A stretch of 64,000 bases of DNA from Neodiprion pinetum (taxonomy: Eukaryota > Arthropoda > Insecta > Hymenoptera > Diprionidae), in contig NC_060235.2 in NCBI RefSeq assembly GCF_021155775.2, positions 37,736,607-37,800,606 on the forward strand. The letters run 5' to 3'. Shown in pieces: positions 47,400-57,601 of this stretch. How positions within the stretch are numbered: the first letter of the stretch is position 1; every line of letters begins with the position of its first letter. The position numbers were made by a program, and so were the translations under genes. The notes beneath the pieces are model-generated. The model did no database searches and had not been told where the DNA came from. It saw only the letters and a list, made by a program, of their open reading frames with translations.

Positions 47400-47640
47400 C
47401 ACACCGGGGTCGTTTGTGACCCAGTGTCAAAATTCGTTGTGAAAAATAAACTATTAAATATTTGCACTTGAAAATTAATTTTGAAATTCTTTAAAGGTGA
47501 CTTGTCGAAATTTTGAAACTAATGCCAGATGGTGCCGCAGACCCGATTTTTTTATACTTAGATACTTTAAATACGAAAAAAAAAGGCGTGGGGTCGTTTG
47601 TACCCAAGAGTGTCAAACAAGGGTTAAAGATAATTTGTAA
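47400..47640. repeat. Pair of related GGGGTCGTTTGT segments
   Basis: ccggggtcgtttgtgaccca (about 47405) and gtggggtcgtttgtacccaa (about 47590) recur in direct orientation about 185 bp apart, and the second runs into gtgtcaaacaagggttaaag. A TTAA lies at the outer right end. The ends resemble those of piggyBac-type derivatives, which insert at TTAA, but both ends of one element could not be defined. Confidence 0.4.
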
Positions 47641-47925
47641 TTTTGAATTTGTTTCTTTCAACTGACAGGATTTATTCTGCTAATTTGACTTTAAGATGAA
47701 ATCTACCCTCCCTTTGTCCTCCGTATCTCGGCACACTTTGATGCATTCGCAATATTCAGGACAAAAATGAGACGGAAGCAAAAAGAGATGAAACAGAATT
47801 TAAAAAAAAAAAAAAAAAAAAAAACAGCATGAAATAAAAATTGCGATGTTTAAACAGAGCGAAATTCATTCCGTTTTCGTTATCTATCTCGATACGAGGG
47901 GAAACAGTCCCGAGACAAATACACC

Positions 47926-47926
<1 letters not shown>

Positions 47927-47955
<29 letters not shown>
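47927..47955. repeat. (TA)n microsatellite
   Basis: About 26 bp of TA repeats beside a GC-richer patch at 47960-48220. Confidence 0.88.
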
Positions 47956-47957
<2 letters not shown>

Positions 47958-49169
47958 CGCTTCGCGGATGCCTCGAGGCGTCGACATATCCTGCAGGATT
48001 CGGGCCGGAGAGCCTTGTGTGGAAAAAAGTTGAACGGCCCTGAGCACTTTGCGACTTCGAAGAGGTTCGGAAGACGGGATTATGTCGTTTGGAGCGGAAC
48101 GAATAGGAGAGGACAGCGTGGCATAAGAATAAGAGGACCGCGGAGAGTGAAAGCTTATAGCGTCCTGGAATAGAAACGACGCGAACGGTGAAAGGAGGTG
48201 AATTTTCCGGGGACTATACTCGATGCGACGAGGGAATCTCACCGTGTTTTAGTACATAAGGTTCGGGCTTCTGTACTTATGTAACGTGCCTCGTACCTAC
48301 GTGGCGTATATTTATTACTCCCGCTTTGAAAGTCCATTAGCAAGATAATTGCAGCGAGTGCTAATAATAACGTATCAGGCGAAAGCGGTAATCAACCAGC
48401 TCTGCAGGTGAAATTAAGTTTGAAAATATGGGTCAGGGTCCGATTGTAATTATATCGCCTATCGTGCAAGATACGAAAGACGACGAGAGGAATTCGTTTG
48501 GTCAATTTGTAGGAAAATACGGATTGAGAATTATGATGCAAAATTATTTTCATACCTAGTCTTTCTTTTTATTTCAATTTTTCTCTTATTTTATTTTTTC
48601 TTCCTCTTGTTCCGCTGCTTTTTGTTATCCTTGTATTCCCAAATCGAGCGTTTGGTTCGAATTGCAACCTCCGTAGGGCAGCGATGTTTTATTCGAGTTT
48701 TGAACGACCTGCAGGTGAAAATCTCTGTGGACTGAAATAACGACCGTCTCAAACTATCGAGCACACCCTTGTGCATCACCATTTTTGAAAACCGTACCGG
48801 AAGTGAACCTTGGAATGTACAGTCTGCAATTTTTTTTACAAAGAAGAACCAGTCGATTTTTATCTTATTATACTTGAGCAAAAAAAGATTCTTAACAATT
48901 AGAATAACAAGACTCTGTGTGAAATTGCATTTTTATACCGTATAGTTTAAGAAAACGAGTTTGTAAAAGTTTACGGAGATATAATTATCGGATCGAATAC
49001 GAGACGCGACGCGCGGAATTCGGTGATTTTAATACGAATGAAAACATAAGAAAATGTTGAAGAAAATTCTATTAGCCGGGAACTTTTTATCGCGAAAGCT
49101 TTTTGGACGTATAAAAAACGCCTTTGCTCTGACGATCGTGGGATCGAATTTCCGGACGGATGAACTCAC

Positions 49170-49334
49170 GCAGATATCTGAATCGGGCCTCGAATCGAGC
49201 TGGCTTGCAGCGTTTACTCCGAGGTGTATTGGTGACGTATTCGATAGGCACGGCTGATTCCGTTGCGTATAATTAGCTTCTGTACACGTAAACCGGCCTG
49301 GCTGTTGTGTCTCGTTGGTTACGAACCAGCCCAT
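49170..49334 (-). CDS. Candidate ectodomain exon of the receptor (weak)
   Basis: A minus-strand open frame ends at donor ATC TGC|gtgagt. It has features of a secreted or extracellular segment: three possible N-glycosylation sites (NET, NYT, NTS) and two cysteines in FTCTEANYTQRNQPCLSNTS. It lies upstream of the TM2 exon in the transcription direction and ends in phase 0. The acceptor is not clear: the nearest options have poor pyrimidine tracts, and no chain to the TM2 exon could be built. The frame could be non-coding. Confidence 0.3.
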
Positions 49335-49939
49335 TACCTTTGGGGTTGCGAATTCTCCGAGAGTCGGAAATCAAGACGAACACGAACCTCGGGGCTTTGA
49401 ACCAAGCGTCGTCTGCTCAAAGAGGATGGTTTGAAAAAATTATTGCACTTGCGCAGGTACAAGGAGATCTCTTTGATGATACAATTGGAAGTAAAAAATT
49501 TTCACGCGATTATAAACGAAAGTTTATACGATAAATATCAGTGCATTGCTTCGAATCATCTCAAGATTATTAGAAATCTAGTAGAATTCGGTCGGTTTCA
49601 CTTTACTTGAAAAACTATTTGCTACAAAATCGATCCTGAAATCGATCTGTTTTTTGAACGATGTTTTTTAACAATGCCAAATTGCTGAAAAAATTTTGGC
49701 GCTGCGGTAAATTTGTAGAAAATATTCGTTTACATGAAAAGCGTCTATCGTAGGATGAAATTGAACGGATATGCGAGATTTTTAACGGTTTCCAAACGAT
49801 TTGAAACCGAGCATTGATGTCTAACAATAACCGTTTCTTCATCACTCCAGCATCTTCAATTTGTGCATTTTTTAACCTTTCAACCATACGTTTTTCCTTG
49901 CAGTCAAATACCTTGAAACTGGGTATATTATAAGGGTGC

Positions 49940-50110
49940 TCGAGGTCGCTGGTTTGAAAAAATGAGGTCAGATCTGAGAAATTTTCAAAATTCAAAATGG
50001 CGGATCTGACATGAGCGAGTAAGATCAATGTTTATATTTTCAGCTCGTCCCGTCGGATCCGCCATCTTGAATTTTGAAATTCTGACGTCAGATTCGTTCT
50101 CAGCGACTCC
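49940..50110. repeat. Short imperfect inverted repeat
   Basis: gaggtcagatctgagaaatt and attcaaaatggcggatctga on the left pair with tccgccatcttgaatttt and gacgtcagattcgttctca on the right around a 40-bp spacer. It is probably a small fold-back element. Its tips were not defined. Confidence 0.5.
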
Positions 50111-52326
50111 GAAAATCCAAGATTACCGAGTTTCACTTTTCTAGTCCCCATAACCTTCCCACAATTACATATATTCTTTAAAAACAGGCACTTTCAACAC
50201 TTGGTTTATTAATATCGCTCACTGTATTCGCGGAATCATAATAACCACTTTTAATACATCGACATTGACGTCTTAGAAGTCGGATTATGAACAAAAACAA
50301 AAAAAAAAAATGCCTGCGACAACTCAAAAATTTAGTATAAATCTTGAATAACCGATTCACAAAAGGTGTCCGATATACGAAACGCTGTGTCGTAAAGGGT
50401 TGAGAGATCTTCGTACCTTACGATCGTAATAATTCTGTAAATAGTCAACGAGCGACTATATCTTGTAACGAAATTTACAAAAAGTCTCGACTCTCAGCCA
50501 ACTGCTAACCTTCGATTGATCCCCGCGTTTCAGTATAGCGCGAATATGCCTCTGCAGGGTGAAAAGCATATGGGCGGTTACCCGCCTCTCAAACTTACCC
50601 TTCGAATGAATTCTCTCGGATCGACCCTTTCAATTCGTCGATGTAGCGACGATTGGCTCGGGCGCGAACTTCCGGCACCGCGTGCCGCCTCATGGACCGG
50701 CCTAATCAACTCGAAAACGCTTTTACAATCCCTACCCGCAAATGCTTTTTATCAGTGTAGGGTTCTCCTCTTGAGTCCCTTGATGATAATCACCACGAGC
50801 CTCTCAATTTACCTCCGGAACTCTGATTATCCATCCCGGAGAACCGACTGGATTTGGAATTCAACCCTCCGGTTTGAGAGTAAATTTGCAGGCTGGCTAA
50901 TTTTGAATCATCTGCATTGCAATTTTTACACCCGGGATGTAATTTAACTCTCACGCTTCGTTGACTGCTGCCATTTTTTTATTTTTTTTCCTTTTTTTCT
51001 ATCTCGCTACGTTGCAGACTCTCGCCCTTAACGATCAACAAGCTCTTAATCGATCACTTGATTAATTATCCTGATCTCTGGTCGGGCTCTTCGTTCAAAC
51101 CAGAAATGAACGAGCCAAGCAGCAGTTTTGCACGGTTCGTGTAAATGCAGGTTTGAGTTCGAGAGTCTCGTTCACCTTCGTTGTATTTCGGGCATAGCGG
51201 GTTTCTCTTTTTCCGGACGCGAGTTTTCACCGTTTACGAAAAGCTCCGCTGCATCCGGGAATTTCTCTTTCGTCCACGGGCTTTTCGTTATCATCGTCAA
51301 CGTTCCCAAGGGTGGAAAAAACAGAATCGTCATTGTTCTACCCCGTAACTTTTTACCCTCGGACGCGGTTCGCTGTTACATTTAAACAAATAATAATAAT
51401 AATCGTGGACGAGGCGCCGTTTCCGGTCGAGAGTAAAACCCTCGAGTGCTTTCGTCTCGTTTCCGCGAAGCGCTCGGACTATCAAGAGGCGGATTCACCC
51501 GTCGGCCTGAATTTCAAAACCACTTTTCATCCCCCCGAAGTGTTTCGTGTGTTCTGCAATCTGTACCGCGAAATATGTTGAGAATATATGAGGAGGTTGT
51601 TAGTAAAAAATAAAGTACAAACGGTATGAAATTAAAAAAGTATACGGTTTGAAAACAAGCACGTTTTCATCACTTGCGAATTCAATTCCGAAACTCTAAG
51701 AATCGAGCTTTCGCGATTCGGTTTCAATCATCCAATCTTACAGATTTGTCCTTATACGGGCGATCGGGTGAAAAACTTGACAAGTACGATGAAAAGGGTG
51801 CAACGATGGCTCGTGTTCTAAAATTTCTATCCTCGACTATTGGCACGGATCGGAGTGTCGCGAACCAGTTAATGGAGATAGAACTTAGAGCGGGGTTGGA
51901 TTCGTTGGGGAAAAAGTTGTAATTAGATTCTGGCTGTCGGAGCTGGAGAAACGGGAAAACGGCTCGATCGTATTGGCGATCCGAGTCCGACACCATTAGT
52001 AAGGCCGCCTTTCAACCCCTGAGGAAAAAGCGGCGATGCGGTCGGGCCTCTGGTCGCCGGGTCCATTAATCCATTTGCCACCTCCTTTAATGGTCCGGTC
52101 GGCGGCCCAGAAACCGAACGGAACGAAACGGAACGGAATGGAACGGAACTGTGCCTGACTTCTCGACTCCAACCCCGAAAGAGGCTTCACCGCCCCCTTG
52201 CCGCTCCGATTTCCGCCCCTTTCAACCTTCGACCTTCGTTATTCATGAATATTATTCATTCGCGGGAGGCGAAAACTCGAGCGACCCGTTACAACGAAAA
52301 AATTTCTGGCTGCACTGCGGTTACTG

Positions 52327-52754
52327 CACTGAGAAAAATTTCGATTTTTTATAGTAACTAGAAAAATTCAGTAAAACAGGTAGCGGTAAAAAAACTGTTT
52401 GAATATTGTTGGAATTGCGAACAACGAGGTAGGCGTAACCATTTTGCGCTATTATCGATCCTTCTTTGGTTATTGCAACGCAAAATCAGTTTCTGAGGTT
52501 TACTCTACTTTTTTAGTTAAACAAGGCTTCAACGTCAATTTATTCTTGCACAAGCGTTAAATTTTCGCAACAGTTGCAAGAAAATATAGTAACAGCGATC
52601 GTAATGAGAAGGAATAGTAACGGATACTAGACTTTCCGATAACGGCTAGAAAACTAATTTTCATTTTGTACCTGGAACTATATTTTTCGATTGTGGTAAA
52701 AATGAAAATAGTTAAGGGCTGAACGGTAACAGGAACTTGAAATTTCTCTCAGTG
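52327..52754 (-). mobile_element. Family A MITE, full-length copy
   Basis: About 428 bp, CACTGAGAAAAATTTCGAT to AAATTTCTCTCAGTG. It directly abuts an older diverged relative (52755-53130) in the opposite orientation. Confidence 0.88.
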
Positions 52755-53130
52755 TGTACAGTCCTTAACTAGTTTCGTTTTACAACGTGTTATATGGACA
52801 AAGTGAAAATAAGGATTTGTGGAACTGAGACCAGAATATTCACAGCTTCATACTTGGACATCCTTTTTCGTCACGAACACTGATCATATCGGAATTCGAT
52901 GTTCGCGCTACGATAAATTCACGCTGTGAGGACCCTGTTTGATCGAAAAAAGTAGTTAAAGACGGAAAAAGATTTAACGTTGCTGGAACAAGAAAATTTA
53001 CTGTCGACAATTGTAATCAGAGTAAAGTGTTACTTGTACGCCACATTTTCCTGCAATTGAAACGTTATTGTAACGATACAGATTTTATTCGAATTTCCGA
53101 GTAAGCGTAAAAAATGAATTCTTCTCAGTG
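52755..53130 (+). mobile_element. Old diverged relative of family A, abutting a young copy
   Basis: Segment order matches a forward family A element: cagtccttaactagtttcg, then gataaattcacgctgtgagg, ccctgtttgatcgaaaaaag, tagttaaa, and near the end ttgtaacgatacag and gaattcttctcagtg. Identity is much lower than among the other copies, suggesting an older insertion or a sister subfamily. Confidence 0.5.
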
Positions 53131-54407
53131 TGCAGGTTTGAACTTTGAAAATCGGATTCCTTCTTCTACTTATTAGCCCGATTTTAGCGTGCCCGACAAT
53201 TTATATTAGACCTGATTTTTTTTATACCCCGTGAAATATCGTCCCCAATATTCTCATCTCGTTTTCATTTTACTTCTGGATTAAATCCTTGAATTGTTAA
53301 TTTACTTTCTCGACGAGCAGTATCCGCGAGAATCGATTTACCGTGCCGTGTTATATGGTTTAAACTTTAACCTTGCGCTTAAAAAAACATTTTATAAAAT
53401 TTACGATCGTAGTTCGCGTTCTTCCCCCGAGTCTTTTCGTTTTTAGGATTTATGTACATGCGACGTTCGCTCCGTAGAAGCTCTCTTACTTTCCCTCTTT
53501 TACACTCCAAATCTGATCAATATTTTCAAAGAGTCGTTATATTTTTTTCCCCAAGGTTCAAAAATTTCTTGTCGGCATTGTTTACACTCGCATTTGTTTA
53601 CGCAGTTTCCGACATAAATTCGTTCGCCGGGTTCCAAATTCTATATGTTACGATAACATGTGTAAATATGTATACCTTACCTTTACAGTAAGTACCTAAT
53701 ATAATATATTTAGTATCACGTTCCGTTATAGAAATCCAGAAAACCGGACAAACTGAGGAAATTGAAATCGAATGAAAAAAAAAAAAAATATCTGCTATAT
53801 GAATGACAGGACAATTTCATTTCATTTCTTGTGGTTGTTGTTCTGTTTCATTTTCCTTCAATTTTGCATAATTCCATTCGAAACAGCTGCAGCCTCAGTT
53901 TAACCGTGAAGAGACTAGCTGCGAGTCGGGAAGAGAGAAAAACGACGGCTTGAAATTCTTCAGCATTGCAGCTCCCGGCTATCTGCGGTTGTTCAGGCAA
54001 GCGCAGAGTTTCAAAAAATGGTTTCATATTAGTTTCACGTCCCAGAGACAAAACGTCGTCTCAACCAGCGGAATGACGCGATTCTTCAGGGGTTTTCAAA
54101 CACCGACAAATTTTTTACCGTGTGTATGTGCGGCAATTTCATCGATTCTTTGCTGCGGCGAGGAAATTTTTAGCTTTTCATCCTCTTTCCCGTCTCGCTG
54201 TAATACTCAGCTTCAATTTTGGTAATGGAATTTTATCATTTTTTTCACCGAATTATCATCCCGCGAAATAACTTTCAGTAGATTTTCAAAGTTAGGCAAT
54301 TTTCCCCAAATGTTCAACGAGGATTTTGATACACCCTCGTTTGGTTTTGTTTCGTTTTGTTTTTTTTTTTTTTTTTTTTTTTCCTTTTTACCCTGAGGTA
54401 TACTTAC

Positions 54408-54463
54408 ACAACCTACACAATCTCGGCATCCGTTCCCATTTCTTATCGCAGCAGATATTCACG
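54408..54463 (-). CDS. Candidate small cysteine-rich ectodomain exon (weak)
   Basis: A 56-bp segment is bounded by a very good acceptor (atattttcctgcag) and donor (T|gtaagtat). One frame has one base, 18 codons and one base, reading VNICCDKKWERMPRLCRL. A CC pair followed by a distant C is reminiscent of Methuselah-like ectodomains, which is the only reason for linking it to the receptor. It is too short for confidence and no joining exon was established. Confidence 0.27.
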
Positions 54464-56215
54464 CTGCAGGAAAATATATGTACAACGTCGGAATTGCACA
54501 TCAAGTTTCCCCCTCTGGGATAAATGAGTTGCGATGATATCGTACTGAGAAAATTCTTCCAGGCAACGCCGGGGCGTGAATCTTATATATAAAATCATCC
54601 CTCTTCGTGATAAAGGTAATGAAAAAAAAAAAAATAAATAAATAAAAAGAGCCAACGATCAATAGTGATTGACCAATTATCGTATCTCGTTAGCGAAGCT
54701 CGGCTCATTTTTGGAAAGAATTTCAACGATTTTCACGCCCACTGCGAGACACGGTATAATGGCTGGTGGATATTTTAATTTGCGTAGCTTTTTATACATC
54801 GCTGTTATATGACGTGTACACTTGACGCGATCGTCTGCCTAAGCGAAGAAGAAGAAAATAAGTCAAAACGAGAAACGAATCTAAAGAGAACAATCCAACG
54901 AATAGACAAAGCATTTATCATTCTGTCGAGGATTATATATCGTCAAGTTAATCCGAAGAGCGCAGAGCGCGGAGAAAAGTTTTTACTACTACTTTACGCA
55001 CTATAAAATCAACTAAAATTTTTGGTTATGTGAAAATCCTGTTTCGTCGAATGTGTATTAACCCTGAAACTTCGTTCCCAGGATCAAATTTTGTTCCAAG
55101 TGAGTAAATAAAAACTAAATTAAGAATTTGAGGGTGTCTGGGTGGAGAATTTTTTGCTAAAATAAAGATGACGGGGTTATCAAGTTATGCCCATCTTCCA
55201 ATCGTGCGAAATTCTTTTTTTTTCGCCAATTACTCGACAAATTTTTATCAATCCTTCCCTCTCTTCTATACACCGCAAATGTGACAATTAAAATTCACCC
55301 CATTCACCGCTCAACATGTTTTATAACAGGATAAATTGCTTTCTCGATAATTTCAATATCAAACAACAGTGGTTCATTTTGCCCGGGATTTTCAAAAATC
55401 CGGTTAAAAATACGACCGTCTCGATTATACTACATTCCTGCTTTTGGTTAATTTTGAAAGTGTGAGACAGTTTTGGCAAATGAAAAACGTTCAGATCCTC
55501 TCGCTATGCTTTTACAATTTTTCAGCATAATTAAATTTCCATCAGGCTAATGAATTTCATTCGTTTTTACACAGCAGCTTGCGACTGTTCGAAAGAAACA
55601 GTAAAACAAATATGTTGTCGGTAAAACATTTTGCCGGGCAAAAAAATCTTTCCTAAAATAATGAAACGCGAAATTAGCGGAGTAATTATATTTCATTACA
55701 TTTCGTACGTGGTACATATTCAAAAAAAACACAAAACACATTAGGTAAATTAAAAGAATTGATCGAGAGATTGTCCTGAGAGGAAAGCATCATCCTCTTA
55801 AACGAGTAAAAAATGAGACGATGTCTCGAGGGGAGGAGAAAATAAGCGGTGGCTGAGTAACTTGCTAGCAATTTAAACAAACTGAAATAACTTTGCGATG
55901 ACAAAGGTTGAACGGTAGGTTGGCTTTTCCTTCCCCGCGTTCAGTTACAAAGTTTTAAGTCGAAAGTTGTAGCCTGCCCAATTTACCTATACATCGTTGT
56001 ACAAGAGAATGCTGTTTCTTGATTCGTAAATAATTGGACGAGTATATCTGCGCTGCGTGAATCCGTATTACCTTAAATTCGTTGCTTTTATATTCATACT
56101 CGTTCGTTCGTTCGTTGCCGGAGGTGTAAAAAGGAAAGAAGTCGCAGATATTGTGCATTAATTAATTTGCCCTTTGAAAGTGCTCGTCCCTCGATTCTCG
56201 GTTCACCTGAATAAA

Positions 56216-56257
<42 letters not shown>

Positions 56258-56763
56258 CACCGTATCGTTTCAAAAAGCCGAGCCGAAGAGAAAGAGAAAA
56301 AATAGAACGAGACTCGGGCGCGGTGATTCAATTAACTTTTCCGCCCGATCCCGATTAATGAACCAAATAATTGTTTCCACGATCGTTTCAGGGTTTTATG
56401 TTCTTCCGATTTAATTCACGGGTATGCGTACGTATAATATAATCAATCTCGTGCCTTCGAAATCTCATTACGCGATTTAATCGACCTTTGTTTGTAAAAT
56501 ACATCTTTGGGTGTTGTCGGATACTTTTTGCAAGTAGGTTAATCGTTCGCAGTAAATTTTTGGCCCGTAATGAACCGTGAACCTGCGGAGAATCGGGTGA
56601 AACGATAAAAAAGATATTGAACTTTGATCGGACTTTCGAGTTAAAATTCGTATTCAATCCCTGACTCGAAACTTGATAAATTTTGCAACGAGACTTTGGG
56701 CAAGCCGAGGAAGTGGATTTCGAGTTTTTTCCTAACCCTCCAGGATCATTGTACGTTGATATA
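54464..56763. other. Non-coding stretch
   Basis: AT-rich with an (AAT)n repeat. Frames are short and unsupported. Nothing recognised. Confidence 0.55.
56214..56258. repeat. (AAT)n microsatellite
   Basis: About 45 bp of AAT units. Confidence 0.92.
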
Positions 56764-57601
56764 TGGGGCATTCCACGTTAAATCGACGTGTCACCAGCTT
56801 GATCCCCTGAGATTCTGATCTTCAATGAATTTTTTGATTAATTTCGGTCAAAAATGATACCAGTAATTATTCGAGGTTCTTCCGCCACTTTGTAAAAGTG
56901 TAGAGCGACTCGAACTATCTTTGAGAAGAAAACGGAAACTTTTAAAGTCCATGAAACTTTTTTGTAAAATAAGGGACTCGAAAATACATCTTTTCGTCAT
57001 GATTAGAAAATGGGATGAAAATGCTGAGTATTGTGCAAAAAAAAAAAAAAAAACATTTTCCTGGAATTTATTTTTAACGACGGTGTCTTGTAGTAAAATA
57101 TAAAATAAATGGAAGCTTTATCGTTATGTAATTTTATTTTCTTTTTAATTCAAGAGTAAAAAAGAGAACACGAATTAATTTTTTTCGTATTAAGCACCGT
57201 TTCTTTCATTTTACTCTTGATAAAAAAAAAGGAAATCGAATTTTAATTTGTTTTTTTACTACAAGAAACCGTCATTGCAAATAAATTTCTGGAAATTTTT
57301 TTTTTTATTGAAAACGAAATATCTCTCAAAAACAATATTCAGCATCTTCATCCCGCTTTCGAATCATAGCCAAAAGATTTGTTTTCGAGTTCCTTACTTT
57401 ACAAAAAAGTTTCACTCATTTTAAAGAGTGTCCATCTTCTTGTCAAGGATATTTTCGGTCGTCACACTTTTGCAAAGTGGTGGAAAAATTTCGAAAAATT
57501 AGAGGTATCAAGTTTGACCGAAACGAACAAAAAAATCCATCGGGCATCACAATCCCAGGGGTTCAGGCCGATGACCCGTCGATTTAACGTGAAATCTCCC
57601 G
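56764..57601. mobile_element. Family C hairpin element, copy 4 (838 bp)
   Basis: The ends are TGGGGCATTCCACGTTAAAT and, reversed, CGGGAGATTTCACGTTAAAT, flanked by TA. The arms are long and well paired, for example ttctttttaattcaagagta on the left with the complement of tactcttgat on the right, and gttcttccgccactttg against caaagtggtgg. It is the longest member. Confidence 0.82.

Larger units (their letters stand above)
44259..54407. other. Upstream intronic or ectodomain region of the receptor
   Basis: TM1 must lie here or further right on the minus strand, but I found no hydrophobic exon with the required phase-2 end. Repeats present are family D copy 2, the (GA)n tract, the GGGGTCGTTTGT pair, a short inverted repeat and the 52327/52755 MITE pair. 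GC-richer patches at 47960-48220 and 50510-52310 contain chance-like frames on both strands. Confidence 0.5.

Noticed and set aside
48000..48200. Minus-strand frame with a signal-peptide-like hydrophobic run
   Set aside because: No start codon upstream in frame, the hydrophobic run is short, and the overlapping frames are also open.
49341..49413. Minus-strand 73-bp block with good acceptor (tttgagcag) and donor (AAAG|gtaatg)
   Set aside because: Its frame overlaps and competes with the better ectodomain candidate at 49170-49334, and the peptide shows no extracellular or membrane features.
50516..50947. 143-residue plus-strand frame, the longest in the latter part
   Set aside because: No domain recognised, and the opposite strand is also open in places. 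I found no start context, signal peptide or splice support; GC-richer patches give longer chance frames.
51674..51996. Overlapping protein-like frames on both strands
   Set aside because: Sense and antisense frames look equally good, which points to composition and not coding; no splice pair found.
53452..53691. Hydrophobic plus-strand frame
   Set aside because: Wrong strand for the receptor, no splice or domain support; a T-rich chance frame.
56388..56771. 127-residue minus-strand frame
   Set aside because: Its start lies in the tip of the family C element at 56764 and the rest shows no domain or splice signals.
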